From the NCBI GenBank assembly GCA_002494645.1, contig DACE01000029.1, forward strand, positions 217 through 64,216: a stretch of DNA of 64,000 nt, in the 5' to 3' direction. This DNA is from Euryarchaeota archaeon UBA256. GTDB taxonomy: Archaea; Thermoplasmatota; Poseidoniia; Poseidoniales; Poseidoniaceae. This document shows, in pieces, positions 10,501 to 18,499 of the stretch. A program made the translations under genes and the position numbers. The notes under the pieces were generated by a model that was not told where the DNA came from, ran no database searches, and was given only the letters and a program-made list of their open reading frames with translations. The first letter of the stretch is position 1. Each line of letters opens with the position of its first letter.

Positions 10501-13195
10501 ACAGTGGGCTGACGCTGACAGCGACGGTTACGGCGATAATGCGACGGGCAACAACCCCGATGCTTGTCCTTCAACACACGGCACCTCCTCACAAGCAGGT
10601 CGTCTTGGTTGCACAGACAGCGACAGTGACGGGTACGCTGACATCGATGACGCTTTTCCCAGCGAATCCACGCAATGGAACGATACCGACGCAGACGGGT
10701 ATGGCGATGAAATCAGTGGTTTCCAAGCCGATGCATGTCCATCTTCGGCAGGAAGTTCAAACCGAGACCGATTCGGTTGCCCGGATACGGACGGTGATGG
10801 ATCCTCGGACAACGACAGCACTTGGACGGTCAGCAACGGAGCCGATGCCTACCCCAATGACGTCACCCAGTGGGCGGACGGTGACGGTGACGGATACGGC
10901 GACAACCCAACCGGTACCAACGGCGACCAATGCCCGTCCTTATCGGGTAATTCCACGCAAGACCGCTTTGGCTGTCCAGACACCGACGGCGACGGATATT
11001 CTGACCCCGATTCATTGTGGACCGTCGATGACGGTGCTGACGCCTACCCCAACGACCCCACCCGCTGGGGCGATAGCGACGGGGACGGATTTGATGACGG
11101 ATTAGACGATGCCTGTCCTGCCTTTTTCGGCACCTCGGTGCACGACAGAAAAGGATGTCCTGACCAAGACGGTGACGGTTATTCAGACCCCGACGCCTCG
11201 TGGACGACCAACGACGGAGCTGATGCTTTCATGACCGATTCGACGCAGTGGAACGATACTGACGCTGACGGATACGGCGATAATGCTGCAGGTAATTTGC
11301 CTGATGCATGCCCCTCTCAATCCGGTGAATCATGGCAAAATGGAACCTACGGTTGTCCCGACGGTGATACGGACGGTTGGGCGGACCAGGAGGACTCTCA
11401 CCCCGATGAATTCACACAATGGTCCGACGCCGACGGCGACGGTTACGGCGACAACCCTGGTGGAGTTGAGCCTGACTCTTGCACAAGTTTACCCGGGAAT
11501 TCAACCGAAGGTTATCGCCTTGGTTGCCCCGATACGGACGGAGACGGTTGGGATGATGTCATCGACGCTTTGCCCAATCTTGCGACCCAATGGCTGGACC
11601 AAGACGGTGATGGCTACGGCGACAATGCCAGCGGCATTCAACCCGATGCGTGCCCCGGCGAAGCAGGAACTTCAACCATCGACCGCTTCGGCTGTGTCGA
11701 CAGTGATGGAGACGGTGTGTCCAACGCAACAGATGCCTTCCCCGATGACCCAACACGAACCACCGATAGCGACGGGGATGGTTACGACGATGTTGAGGAC
11801 CTTTGCCCCCTCATCAGCGGTAATTCAACCTCTGACCGACTCGGATGTGTCGACAGCGACGGGGATGGTGTCTCAGACCCAACGCTACCAATCGGCAACC
11901 AAAGCGGCTGGAATACCAGCGATGGAGCAGATGCATTCCCCTATGAACCAACACAATCCGTCGACAGTGACGGTGACGGTTTCGGTGACAACGGCAGCGG
12001 TCACGAGGCTGATGTCTGTCCAAGCGATTCGGGTTCCTCAAACGTTGACCGCTTTGGGTGTGTTGATGCTGATGAAGATGGTACTTCAGACCTCAATGAT
12101 GCATTCCCCGCCGAGCCTACGCAGTGGACGGACGCTGACGCTGACGGCTATGGCGACAATCCTGACGGTTTAACACCAGACGGTTGCAACGCTACCGCAG
12201 GTACGTCAAGCGTTGACCTCTACGGTTGCGTCGACGACGATGGAGACGGAGTGAGCGATCTCAACGACCTTTGGCTCGGAGACAATTCACAATGGTACGA
12301 CACTGATGGCGATGGCTACGGAGATGAACCTGCTGGAACAGACGGCGATTCATGTCCCGAAGTTGCTGGGACCTCGACGGAAGGAAACGAGAGAGGATGT
12401 TTGGATAGTGACGGCGATGGCTGGTCAGATACGGCTGATGCCTTCCCTGATGAACGAAGCCAATACCTCGACAGTGACGGTGACGGCTGGGGTGACAATC
12501 AAACTCTTGGGGCTCACAAGCCCGACCATTGGCCCAATGACCCGTCTCGTAATTCAGCAGAAGCAAGCCTTTCATGCACCCCAATGAGCATTGATTTGGA
12601 CCTCGCAGCAAGTGGTTGGTTTACCTTCACTTGCACCTTGACTACGCCAATGTCCTCAGCCTTCGCTGCCAACATCGACTGGTTGGCAACATCCAGCGTG
12701 ACGGGTTCATCTACGGGTCACTTCCTCACCTTTACTTCCGATACCGGTAATTCTCAAACAGTGACCTTCTCGGGCACCGTCCTTGAAGTTGGTACCCACC
12801 AAATTGTGCTCACGGCATATGAGCCAGGGGCTGAGATTCCAATGGACACCGTGACCGTCGTCCTGTGGACCGAGGATTCCAACGCCCCGGTCGTGCTCGA
12901 CGAGACCGAGCAATCCTCAGCATTGACCGAACTGGCTGAGAATCCAATGGTCCAAGCAGCCCTTGGTGCACTTGTTCTCTTTGTCTTGATGGGAGCGCTC
13001 ATGCTGCGTGGACACAGCCGTAACGTGCGCAGTGACGCCAAGCGGGCGGCGAGAGCTGAAGAAATGAGGCAAAGCCGAGGCATCACGAATCGAAGCCCTA
13101 CTGCCCCGATGATCGGCCAGAGGAATGCACCACCGCCTGTTCGCAAGCGAAATGTGAGTTCTTCCCTCTTTGACGACCTCCGCCGGAAAAAGTGA
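7586..13195 (+). CDS. giant secreted subtilisin-like protease with thrombospondin type-3 repeats
   Basis: A 1,869-residue cell-surface protease. Order: signal peptide (1-28), long propeptide-like region (to about 270), S8 peptidase domain with catalytic Asp286 (VADTGLD), His337 (HGTHVAGS), oxyanion Asn439 (SAANEG) and Ser555 (GGTSMATP), a C-terminal P-domain-like beta region (to about 745), about 900 residues of calcium-binding thrombospondin type-3 repeats, a beta domain, a transmembrane helix (about residues 1790-1810) and a basic cytoplasmic tail. All catalytic residues are intact. It should degrade proteins outside the cell while tethered to the membrane on a long calcium-stiffened stalk. 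Family and topology are clear; the substrate is not. Confidence 0.93.
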   Translation: MLTSRRPSSIILIGLMLLQIMAPIAMANGQLPSDIDIDTDADLDLLSMLNIEPRADSEHGWLSSEDAVDETHLLYRDVSLLAPSEWTQRTGEQSVDGFHILSHAYPVPSQWFHDLADEGIKCYSFLPPTGFHCDVNGKTPAQLESLNVQGMAVLDSTDKIRTDLARGLLGIEMEVTNPFVNQEGAIVNIVLSGEELPQGLNEQSNIVLDSHSGRFATLALDAEGLTWLVSQPEIEWVEPKPFFEILNSKGIEVMHVDDLWDGSIMSSIDSGWNGLDGSGIIVTVADTGLDNGVNNSNMHPDFRDHITGILSFPPPPSTCAYYSLSPCGDDAEDKHGHGTHVAGSVLGDGTHSNGDIIGAAPEAHLLFHAIATTNAGSEDLLGIPNDLDDLFKLAWANGSRIHTNSWGSSVAGQYTTSSMQADSSARTHDEMVILFSAANEGVDTTPRDGEIDLDSMGSPATAKNVLTVGATENARSNMTWVWGSTKYASPISTDKLADNPDGMAAFSSRGPTDDDRLKPDFSAPGTMILSAKSRSTSDVGWLAHNASYTYMGGTSMATPLTAGASALLLEHLIENLGESNPTSALVKAIFTASAHDMTGQYSSSTNGAGEAAPNDHEGWGRVNMSQALNTSWIQDQSVSTNDDRGWSFIVPASADDINFALSWTDPASTPAASTNLVNDVDLAIKSPTGTWTNLSNNVDNLLGMTVASPAQGTWEVHVVGTSIPTGPQFFALAMTGDYSLTNLTQDSDLDGYIDDEDDCNTTAGTSNQDRDGCPDTDGDGYSNPDSGWTVNDGADAFPSDVTQWADTDYDGYGDNAAGNEPDACASVAGNSTGDRYGCTDTDGDTFSDGDSGWTTSNGADACSSVAGPSSEDRNGCPDGDGDGYSDPDSSWGVALGADAYPSDATQWVDSDGDGYGDNPPPATTGDSCPSTNGLSNQDRYGCTDTDGDGYSDPDSGWTVGANNADAFINDATQWADADSDGYGDNATGNNPDACPSTHGTSSQAGRLGCTDSDSDGYADIDDAFPSESTQWNDTDADGYGDEISGFQADACPSSAGSSNRDRFGCPDTDGDGSSDNDSTWTVSNGADAYPNDVTQWADGDGDGYGDNPTGTNGDQCPSLSGNSTQDRFGCPDTDGDGYSDPDSLWTVDDGADAYPNDPTRWGDSDGDGFDDGLDDACPAFFGTSVHDRKGCPDQDGDGYSDPDASWTTNDGADAFMTDSTQWNDTDADGYGDNAAGNLPDACPSQSGESWQNGTYGCPDGDTDGWADQEDSHPDEFTQWSDADGDGYGDNPGGVEPDSCTSLPGNSTEGYRLGCPDTDGDGWDDVIDALPNLATQWLDQDGDGYGDNASGIQPDACPGEAGTSTIDRFGCVDSDGDGVSNATDAFPDDPTRTTDSDGDGYDDVEDLCPLISGNSTSDRLGCVDSDGDGVSDPTLPIGNQSGWNTSDGADAFPYEPTQSVDSDGDGFGDNGSGHEADVCPSDSGSSNVDRFGCVDADEDGTSDLNDAFPAEPTQWTDADADGYGDNPDGLTPDGCNATAGTSSVDLYGCVDDDGDGVSDLNDLWLGDNSQWYDTDGDGYGDEPAGTDGDSCPEVAGTSTEGNERGCLDSDGDGWSDTADAFPDERSQYLDSDGDGWGDNQTLGAHKPDHWPNDPSRNSAEASLSCTPMSIDLDLAASGWFTFTCTLTTPMSSAFAANIDWLATSSVTGSSTGHFLTFTSDTGNSQTVTFSGTVLEVGTHQIVLTAYEPGAEIPMDTVTVVLWTEDSNAPVVLDETEQSSALTELAENPMVQAALGALVLFVLMGALMLRGHSRNVRSDAKRAARAEEMRQSRGITNRSPTAPMIGQRNAPPPVRKRNVSSSLFDDLRRKK
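9826..12540 (+). repeat. tandem thrombospondin type-3 repeat array (15 units)
   Basis: In-frame repeat tract inside the subtilisin gene. Each unit of roughly 180-200 bases encodes DxDGDGYxD loops, a TQWxDxDxDGYGDN core and an ending of the type DRxGCxD preceded by DxC, i.e. one cysteine pair per unit. I count 15 such GC-D endings (the first near 9900, the last near 12400). Units differ in length and some lack the SGWTxxDGAD insert. Because the DNA is repetitive and rich in GAC/GAT/GGC, long open frames also appear in the other frames here (for example 10029-11105); these are not genes. Confidence 0.9.
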
Positions 13196-13257
13196 ACCGG
13201 AAGTTCATCCACCGATTGACTCAAAGAGGAGAGGTTGCTGGGTTGGCACACCACACT

Positions 13258-13329
13258 GCGGATATGGTGAAGTGGTTATCATCTGAGGTTTCCAACCTTA
13301 TGTCGTGGGTTCGACTCCCGCTATCCGCA
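13258..13329 (+). tRNA. tRNA-Gly (anticodon UCC)
   Basis: A complete 72-base cloverleaf by hand folding. The 7-bp acceptor stem GCGGATA/TATCCGC, 4-bp D stem GTGA/TCAT (one G-U), 5-bp anticodon stem TGAGG/CCTTA, loop TTTCCAA giving anticodon UCC, T stem GTGGG/CCCGC with loop TTCGACT, and discriminator A at 13329. The 3' CCA is not encoded in full (ACCT follows), normal for archaea. No intron. It decodes GGA (and possibly GGG). Confidence 0.95.
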
Positions 13330-13444
13330 CCTTTACCCACTGAGTTAGGCCAGTATTCTCACTGTGCGTGAAGTGAGTCACGGAAGTATGAAAGGCTCGC
13401 CGTGAGGAGATTTCGTCAAAGAAGCCAACTTGAGGTGCCCTATC

Positions 13445-14098
13445 GTGAATTTCTTTTTTCTTTGTCTGTTGACGCTCTGGTTGTATTTGCCGGGTTTTCT
13501 CGCCAATACTTTTGCCATGATGTGGGGGAAATGGTTCCCGAAGACCGGTTACGGCCCATGGCCCATTGATGGTGGGCGTGTCATGAAGGACGGGAATCGA
13601 ATGCTCGGCGACGGAAAGACTTGGAACGGTCTCATCGGCGGGTCGCTGACATCAGGACTCTTGTGCGTGATCATGGCCCTCACGCTTACGGAAGGGAATT
13701 TCGGAACGGTATTTTCAGACGGTTCAACGGTTTTCGCTCACCCGCTCATTGGTTCGGATGCAACCTGGTTTGATGTTGGTGGAACGGTAGGGACTGCCTT
13801 TATTCTCGGTACCTTCCTCGGCTTGGCCTGTTTGGTTGGCGACAGCACGGGCTCCTTCCTCAAGCGACGTCGTGGGCTCAAGCGAGAAGGTGATATTTCG
13901 TCAAAAGCACCCTTGCTCGACACACTCCCCTTTGCCATCATGGTGTTCTTGTGGGGCCAACTGTTCCTTGGCACCTCTATTTTGGCAGCTGAAGAACTCC
14001 GCTTGCCCATGGTCGCACTCATTCTCATTACGCCAATCCTCCACCGTGCATTCAACATCATCGGATACAAAATTGGCTGGAAAGACGTACCGTATTGA
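13445..14098 (+). CDS. carS: CDP-archaeol synthase (CDP-2,3-digeranylgeranylglycerol synthase)
   Basis: Transfers CMP from CTP to digeranylgeranylglyceryl phosphate, giving CDP-archaeol, the activated precursor of archaeal ether phospholipids, in the membrane. Family hallmarks are all present: PGFLANTFAMMWG, the WPIDGGRVMKDGNRMLGDGKTWNGLIGG block, GDSTGSFLKRRRGLKR and the C-terminal TPILHRAFNIIGYKIG, on a five-helix hydrophobic background. About 217 residues, slightly longer than usual. I chose GTG at 13445, behind GAGGTG at 13432-13437; an in-frame TTG at 13430 would add five residues. It lies 115 bases after tRNA-Gly. Identification is confident and is one of the strongest archaeal markers here. 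Confidence 0.92.
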   Translation: MNFFFLCLLTLWLYLPGFLANTFAMMWGKWFPKTGYGPWPIDGGRVMKDGNRMLGDGKTWNGLIGGSLTSGLLCVIMALTLTEGNFGTVFSDGSTVFAHPLIGSDATWFDVGGTVGTAFILGTFLGLACLVGDSTGSFLKRRRGLKREGDISSKAPLLDTLPFAIMVFLWGQLFLGTSILAAEELRLPMVALILITPILHRAFNIIGYKIGWKDVPY

Positions 14099-14159
14099 AG
14101 CGCTCTGCATCAGTTGGGCGAAGGCTAAGACCTATGAAGAACGAGCAGGAGGGCACAGC

Positions 14160-15578
14160 ATGGCAGGTCACGGACGAGAGACTCGAACGGCACTCCTCAT
14201 CATGCTCTTGATGCTGCTCACACCACTTGCTGGATGCTTCGGGGAAGACGGGGGGAGCGGTGGAGTCAACGCTGATAGCGTGCTGACCATTGATGGTCTT
14301 GCAGCAAGTGATGCTGTTATCCGAGCGGGAGAATTCCACGAACTTCTCCTGATGGGTGAAGGCTTACGAATCTCTGCTCCTGCCGACGATGTCTTGCTTT
14401 TCGTCAACGGTTCAATCGACATCGATAGTTCCGTCCCCGTCGACGGCGACCGTATTCTCCTGCAATTGTTGACCACGCCGTACACCGAGGCTGTTGAGTT
14501 GACCATCTACGATGCAGAGGGACGCAAGACGGTATTCAATCCGACCATCGGAAACGGTACGCCAGTGATGAGCGGGGCTGAATGGTTCGAAAAAATGGAT
14601 TACATCACGTGTGACACACCCTCGGCGGATTGTGGCTCCTACAACTTCCGCTGGATGGGCAGCCCCAATGCTCAATTCGAACGGGCTGCCTCCTACTTCC
14701 AAGGTCACTTCGAGGGACTGGGCTACGATACACACCTGATGCGAGTCATCGATACGCTCAATCCAACACAGCCCGAATCGCTCAATGTCGTTGCTTGGAA
14801 GGAAGGTCGCTCAGACGAATGCGTGCAAGGCATGGGCGCCCATATGGACATCGCTCCGCCTGCGGGACCACCGGGTGGCGGCACCTGGGAAGGAGCCTAT
14901 GACAACACCGCTGGTACGGTTTCTATCATGCTTCTCGCTCAGGTTCTGGTCGACATGGAGGTCGAATGCGATACATTCCTCGCCCTGTGGTCTTCAGAAG
15001 AAGAGGGCTTGCGAGGCTCCAATGCCTTCGCCAACAACGATTGCGATGCATGCCTTCCACAGGACAAAGAACTCCGATTCTACATCAACATGGACATGAT
15101 GGGCATTTCTTGGCCTGCCGTCAAGGAAAATGGCGACCCGTTCCCCTACCATGCCTGGTCGGGTCCTGACATTGACCCTGAGGTTCAAGATGTGGCCATC
15201 ACAAGTATTCTTGATCACGTCCACCGCAACGTATTGAAGGCACCGATGGACCTTCGCATTGAGGGTAGTTACGGTGCTGGATGTGACCAACATTGGGACG
15301 ACCACTACAACCTCGTCATGGATGTCCACGAGGATACGTTCGGCCGTTCAGACCACGTGACCTTCCGTGACCTTGGCGCACAAACCATCTTTCATCTTGG
15401 CGCCTACGATGCCGATTATTCAGCCTACCACTCCCCTACTGATACCCTTGAAAACATGATTTCAGTTGTCGGTGGACAAGAGAATCTCGAAGCGAGTATT
15501 GAATTCGTGATGTGGGCGGCCATGCTGGAATTCTTCTTTGCAGATCAAACACCGGAGATTCGTAACGTCGGGGCTTGA
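14160..15578 (+). CDS. M28-family zinc aminopeptidase, lipoprotein
   Basis: A 472-residue exported metallopeptidase with a lipobox (LTPLAGC, Cys26), so probably lipid-anchored outside the cell. The C-terminal 300 residues are an M28 domain with the two-zinc set: GAHMD, YDNTAG, the catalytic WSSEEEGLRGS glutamates, NMDMMG and YHSPTDT. Cysteine pairs (CDTPSADC, CDAC) suggest disulphides. The frame is open far upstream, but ATG 14160 is preferred because of the AGGAGGG ribosome-binding site at 14147-14153 and the signal peptide directly after it. It should release amino acids from peptides, complementing the upstream subtilisin. Confidence 0.9.
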   Translation: MAGHGRETRTALLIMLLMLLTPLAGCFGEDGGSGGVNADSVLTIDGLAASDAVIRAGEFHELLLMGEGLRISAPADDVLLFVNGSIDIDSSVPVDGDRILLQLLTTPYTEAVELTIYDAEGRKTVFNPTIGNGTPVMSGAEWFEKMDYITCDTPSADCGSYNFRWMGSPNAQFERAASYFQGHFEGLGYDTHLMRVIDTLNPTQPESLNVVAWKEGRSDECVQGMGAHMDIAPPAGPPGGGTWEGAYDNTAGTVSIMLLAQVLVDMEVECDTFLALWSSEEEGLRGSNAFANNDCDACLPQDKELRFYINMDMMGISWPAVKENGDPFPYHAWSGPDIDPEVQDVAITSILDHVHRNVLKAPMDLRIEGSYGAGCDQHWDDHYNLVMDVHEDTFGRSDHVTFRDLGAQTIFHLGAYDADYSAYHSPTDTLENMISVVGGQENLEASIEFVMWAAMLEFFFADQTPEIRNVGA

Positions 15579-15623
15579 CTCCAAAACGAATCTTCTTGAA
15601 GGCGAAGAACCCATTGCAGAAGG

Positions 15624-17264
15624 ATGGAAGAGATGTCGCTGGAGGAAGACATCCCCGTGGCTCCTTCGTCAACGGTGAGATTGACCGTTCCCGCCTTTCT
15701 TCTAGGGTTCCTCGCATCATACGGCGAAGTAATCCTTCGCTTGCTGCAGGGCAAAGATGTGGTGGATGCCGTCTGGCCCCATGCAGTTCGCTCTCTCGAG
15801 TGGACCATGGCTTTACGCTCGTCAATGGAGTCCGTTCTCTTCCTCGTGGTCTTCATCGTAGGAGCATCTTACTTCGTGCGCAAATACAGCACTAAGAATC
15901 CTTCACCACGCCTACGATTGAGTATGTTGTTCCTCCTTGGTTTGACCTTTGGCTTGACCAGCATTCACTTCCTCATGGACGTGTTTTACTTGCGAGGTGC
16001 ATTTTTACTGCTCCCGACCCTTTTCGGCGTCATCCTCGTCTCGCTTCTCCTAGCGATTGGCGGAATGCCCACCATCAGGGAAATGGGACAAAGCAAGATC
16101 GCTTGGCCCCGTATTGTTCATCTCTGTGGGGTTTTCTTCGCAGCGTGGCTGATCGTTCCCGGTATCCCGGCACTCATCGGTTTTGCACCATCCCCACCCG
16201 ATGCACCCGTCATCGGCTACGGTGCAGAACCCGGGCCCTTTGAGACCGTACAATTCAGCGAAGCCTACGAGATGCCCGCAGAGGTCATGGCCGTTCAAGG
16301 CGAACTCGAGGATGACATCACCTTCAGCGTATACCTCACCCTGCCCCTCATCGCAGAAGACAAGGAGGTTGAATCCATTCCACTCGCAATCCTCCTTCAT
16401 GGCTTTGGTTATCCCGACGCTGATGCGTATCAGGATTGGACACAACACCTTGCTGCAAAAGGCATGGCTGTGGCTCTGCTTCAGTATCCTTCCGACCTCC
16501 GCCCTGACGGCTATGAGTCCTTCGAAGCCTCTGATTCAGAAGGCGAAAGTGATTTCCTGCAGCATACCTATCGAGACCTTGCAATTCGTGCGGCTCTTGA
16601 ACACCTCAGCGGCATGGCCATCGAAGAACCAAGACATGCTGAAGTTGAGAACCACCTGGGCAATATGACGATCAATCCCAGTGATCTGTGGGTAGGAGGG
16701 CACAGTTTGGGGGCGGGCTATTCCTTCCTCACCTTGGACGATATTCTTTCACGAGGGTGGGCCGACCGTTCTTTGCTAATTGCTCTTGAAGCACCAGCAA
16801 GCCGTCCTGCGCAGGCCAGTCTCCAACCAAATTTGACCAACCTACCAAAGGAGACACTGGTACAAATCGCAGTTTCTAGAGACGACATGTCAGTTGGTGT
16901 ATGTCCAGGTGCTTTTTTCCAACAAATGTTCTCTGACTTGCCGACTGAGAGAAATCAACTCATTGAGGTTCAATCCGATAAATATGGCTTCCCTCGACTA
17001 ATTGCGAGTCATTATCTGCAGGCGGACCCCGCTCATGACACACTTTCGGACTGGAGTTTCTACAGGAGAATTGACGCCCAAGCTGACTACATTGTTGCAC
17101 AAAGCCGCAACGATACGTTCACCGCAGACTGGGCCTACCAGTACATGACTGACGAAACGATGCTCACGCAAATGGGGAAATGGTCGGACGGAACACCCGT
17201 CCTTCCGCTCAAGTTGTACCACGATGCTTTAAACGAAAGTGCGGATTTTGATGCGTGTAGTTGA
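15624..17264 (+). CDS. membrane protein with extracytoplasmic alpha/beta-hydrolase domain
   Basis: A 546-residue fusion. Residues 15-190 contain about five hydrophobic helices; from about residue 230 follows an alpha/beta-hydrolase domain of the chlorophyllase / PET-hydrolase-like kind, with the oxyanion HGFGYPD loop and nucleophile elbow GGHSLGAG (Ser361). It probably hydrolyses an ester outside the membrane. It follows the M28 peptidase by 45 bases on the same strand, so co-transcription is plausible, and its stop overlaps an upstream TTG candidate start of the next gene. Substrate unknown. Confidence 0.8.
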   Translation: MEEMSLEEDIPVAPSSTVRLTVPAFLLGFLASYGEVILRLLQGKDVVDAVWPHAVRSLEWTMALRSSMESVLFLVVFIVGASYFVRKYSTKNPSPRLRLSMLFLLGLTFGLTSIHFLMDVFYLRGAFLLLPTLFGVILVSLLLAIGGMPTIREMGQSKIAWPRIVHLCGVFFAAWLIVPGIPALIGFAPSPPDAPVIGYGAEPGPFETVQFSEAYEMPAEVMAVQGELEDDITFSVYLTLPLIAEDKEVESIPLAILLHGFGYPDADAYQDWTQHLAAKGMAVALLQYPSDLRPDGYESFEASDSEGESDFLQHTYRDLAIRAALEHLSGMAIEEPRHAEVENHLGNMTINPSDLWVGGHSLGAGYSFLTLDDILSRGWADRSLLIALEAPASRPAQASLQPNLTNLPKETLVQIAVSRDDMSVGVCPGAFFQQMFSDLPTERNQLIEVQSDKYGFPRLIASHYLQADPAHDTLSDWSFYRRIDAQADYIVAQSRNDTFTADWAYQYMTDETMLTQMGKWSDGTPVLPLKLYHDALNESADFDACS

Positions 17265-17302
17265 GAACAATCTTTCAAAAACTCCACGATGTTTTTCAGT
17301 GC

Positions 17303-17728
17303 ATGGGCGAGTCCGTATCATCCAGTGATGCCAAGTCGCTTTGGAAGGTCATCGGTGGCTCCGCTTTCCTCGCATCCATGTGCTGTTTCCCAAGTATTGT
17401 GCTGGTTATGTTTGGTTTGGCCAGCGTGTCAACCGCTACTGCACTGTCGAACAACTTGTACTGGGGAGAAAACGGGTACTGGTGGTTCCGCCCCGCCCTC
17501 ACCCTCCTCTCAATTGCTTTTGTTGCCGTTGGCTTGGTGCTGTATTTCAGAAAAGACGGCATTTGCTCACTTGATGAAGTCCGTCGTCAACGCCAACGCA
17601 TCATCAATACATCGCTGATCGTCGCAACCAGTAGTGTCCTCGCCTACACACTGGTGAATTTCGTCATTCTGACTGAAATCGGAATTGCATTGGACCTTCC
17701 CTGGGAATCCAGTCGCCTTTGGAAGTAA
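17303..17728 (+). CDS. small MerT-like membrane protein with vicinal cysteine pair
   Basis: About 141 residues from ATG 17303 (a TTG at 17261, inside the previous stop, would add 14). Helix 1 contains FLASMCCFPSIVLVMFGLAS with Cys27-Cys28 in the membrane, as in mercuric-ion/metal transport proteins of the MerT type; two or three further helices follow. A second cysteine sits at the loop KDGICSLDE. Function as a metal transporter is a family-based guess from the CC-P pattern only; no merA, merP or merR is nearby. It converges on the phosphopantetheinyl transferase gene with no gap at all. Confidence 0.6.
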   Translation: MGESVSSSDAKSLWKVIGGSAFLASMCCFPSIVLVMFGLASVSTATALSNNLYWGENGYWWFRPALTLLSIAFVAVGLVLYFRKDGICSLDEVRRQRQRIINTSLIVATSSVLAYTLVNFVILTEIGIALDLPWESSRLWK

Positions 17729-18487
17729 TCAGGCACCGCTGCGGTTTGTCTTACACCCAACACCCCACTCAGGATTGGCGTCCATCGCCATACGAGTTTC
17801 TTCCAAAAGGTGGTCTTCTGCCGTCATCATCGGATCAGATTTAGCGGTCGTTGCCACGGCAATTCTATACCCGTTTGATTCGTAATAATCCAATTGAACT
17901 TTTGAATTTCTAATTGAAATAAGTTGGTTATTACTATCAATTGAAAGTTGAATTTCTCGAGGGTTGAGGTGCATGCCTAAGCCCATTGCTTTTTGCACGG
18001 CTTCTTTCTTCACCCACATGCGCATTGCACGTTGAGGCTTTACCTGAAGTTCGGCCAATTCCTCGCCTTTGGCCATGAGGTCAAAGGCATTGGTAGCCAA
18101 GCTCCGTTCGAGGGGTTCACCGTCAATGCCGATGGCTATTTCGGGCGGTGCAAGGGCAACAAAAGCGTGACTTCCTGAATGACCGATCGAAATAGATGGG
18201 AGGGGTGTTCGCTGCCAAACACCTTGGATGTAGGCCAAACGTGGGGCACGATATTCATCTCGTTGAACTTCAAGGTAGGAAAGGTCAGTGCACCCCCATT
18301 CGCTAAGGGCTAAACCGAGCAAATATCGCCCGCTGAGATGTTCAATTCTACGTTTTTCTGTCACAAAGGTCGTTACTTCCTCTGAGTTGGCAAGAGGTAC
18401 CATGTCAACGGGACGATCAGCGAGAGGCATCATGAAGGCTCGATGTGCAGTATCTGCGAGAGAGAGTTCAACGACGCTTGACTCCAT
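17729..18487 (-). CDS. 4'-phosphopantetheinyl transferase, Sfp type
   Basis: A 252-residue enzyme that should move the 4'-phosphopantetheine arm from CoA onto acyl carrier protein domains. Sfp-family motifs: the SISIGHSGSHAFVALA stretch, the metal-binding GIDGEPL (usual form GID-x-E) and the WVKKEAVQKAMG helix (usual form W-x-x-KEA-x-x-K). It is the third gene of the minus-strand operon, starting 12 bases after the stop of the giant synthase with GTGAGGTC in the ribosome-binding position, so its natural targets are almost certainly the three carrier domains encoded just upstream. This is equivalent to PfaE in bacterial polyunsaturated fatty acid synthase clusters. Archaea generally lack ACP-dependent fatty-acid synthesis, so its presence is notable. 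Confidence 0.88.
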   Translation of the reverse strand: MESSVVELSLADTAHRAFMMPLADRPVDMVPLANSEEVTTFVTEKRRIEHLSGRYLLGLALSEWGCTDLSYLEVQRDEYRAPRLAYIQGVWQRTPLPSISIGHSGSHAFVALAPPEIAIGIDGEPLERSLATNAFDLMAKGEELAELQVKPQRAMRMWVKKEAVQKAMGLGMHLNPREIQLSIDSNNQLISIRNSKVQLDYYESNGYRIAVATTAKSDPMMTAEDHLLEETRMAMDANPEWGVGCKTNRSGA

Positions 18488-18499
18488 GACCTCACCGAT

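Noticed and set aside
10029..11105. 358-residue open frame in another frame of the subtilisin repeat region
   Set aside because: It arises from the repetitive GAC/GAT-rich DNA of the thrombospondin repeats; its translation is Thr/Met/Ala-rich low complexity with no domain, and the main frame has clear domains.
9826..12540. CRISPR-like regular repeat spacing
   Set aside because: Repeats are in-frame coding units of variable length with degenerate sequence and calcium-loop meaning, not identical repeats with unique spacers.
14160..17264. Possible transfer island of hydrolases
   Set aside because: No composition change, integrase, tRNA-end repeat or IS remnant was seen around tRNA-Gly or the hydrolase genes.
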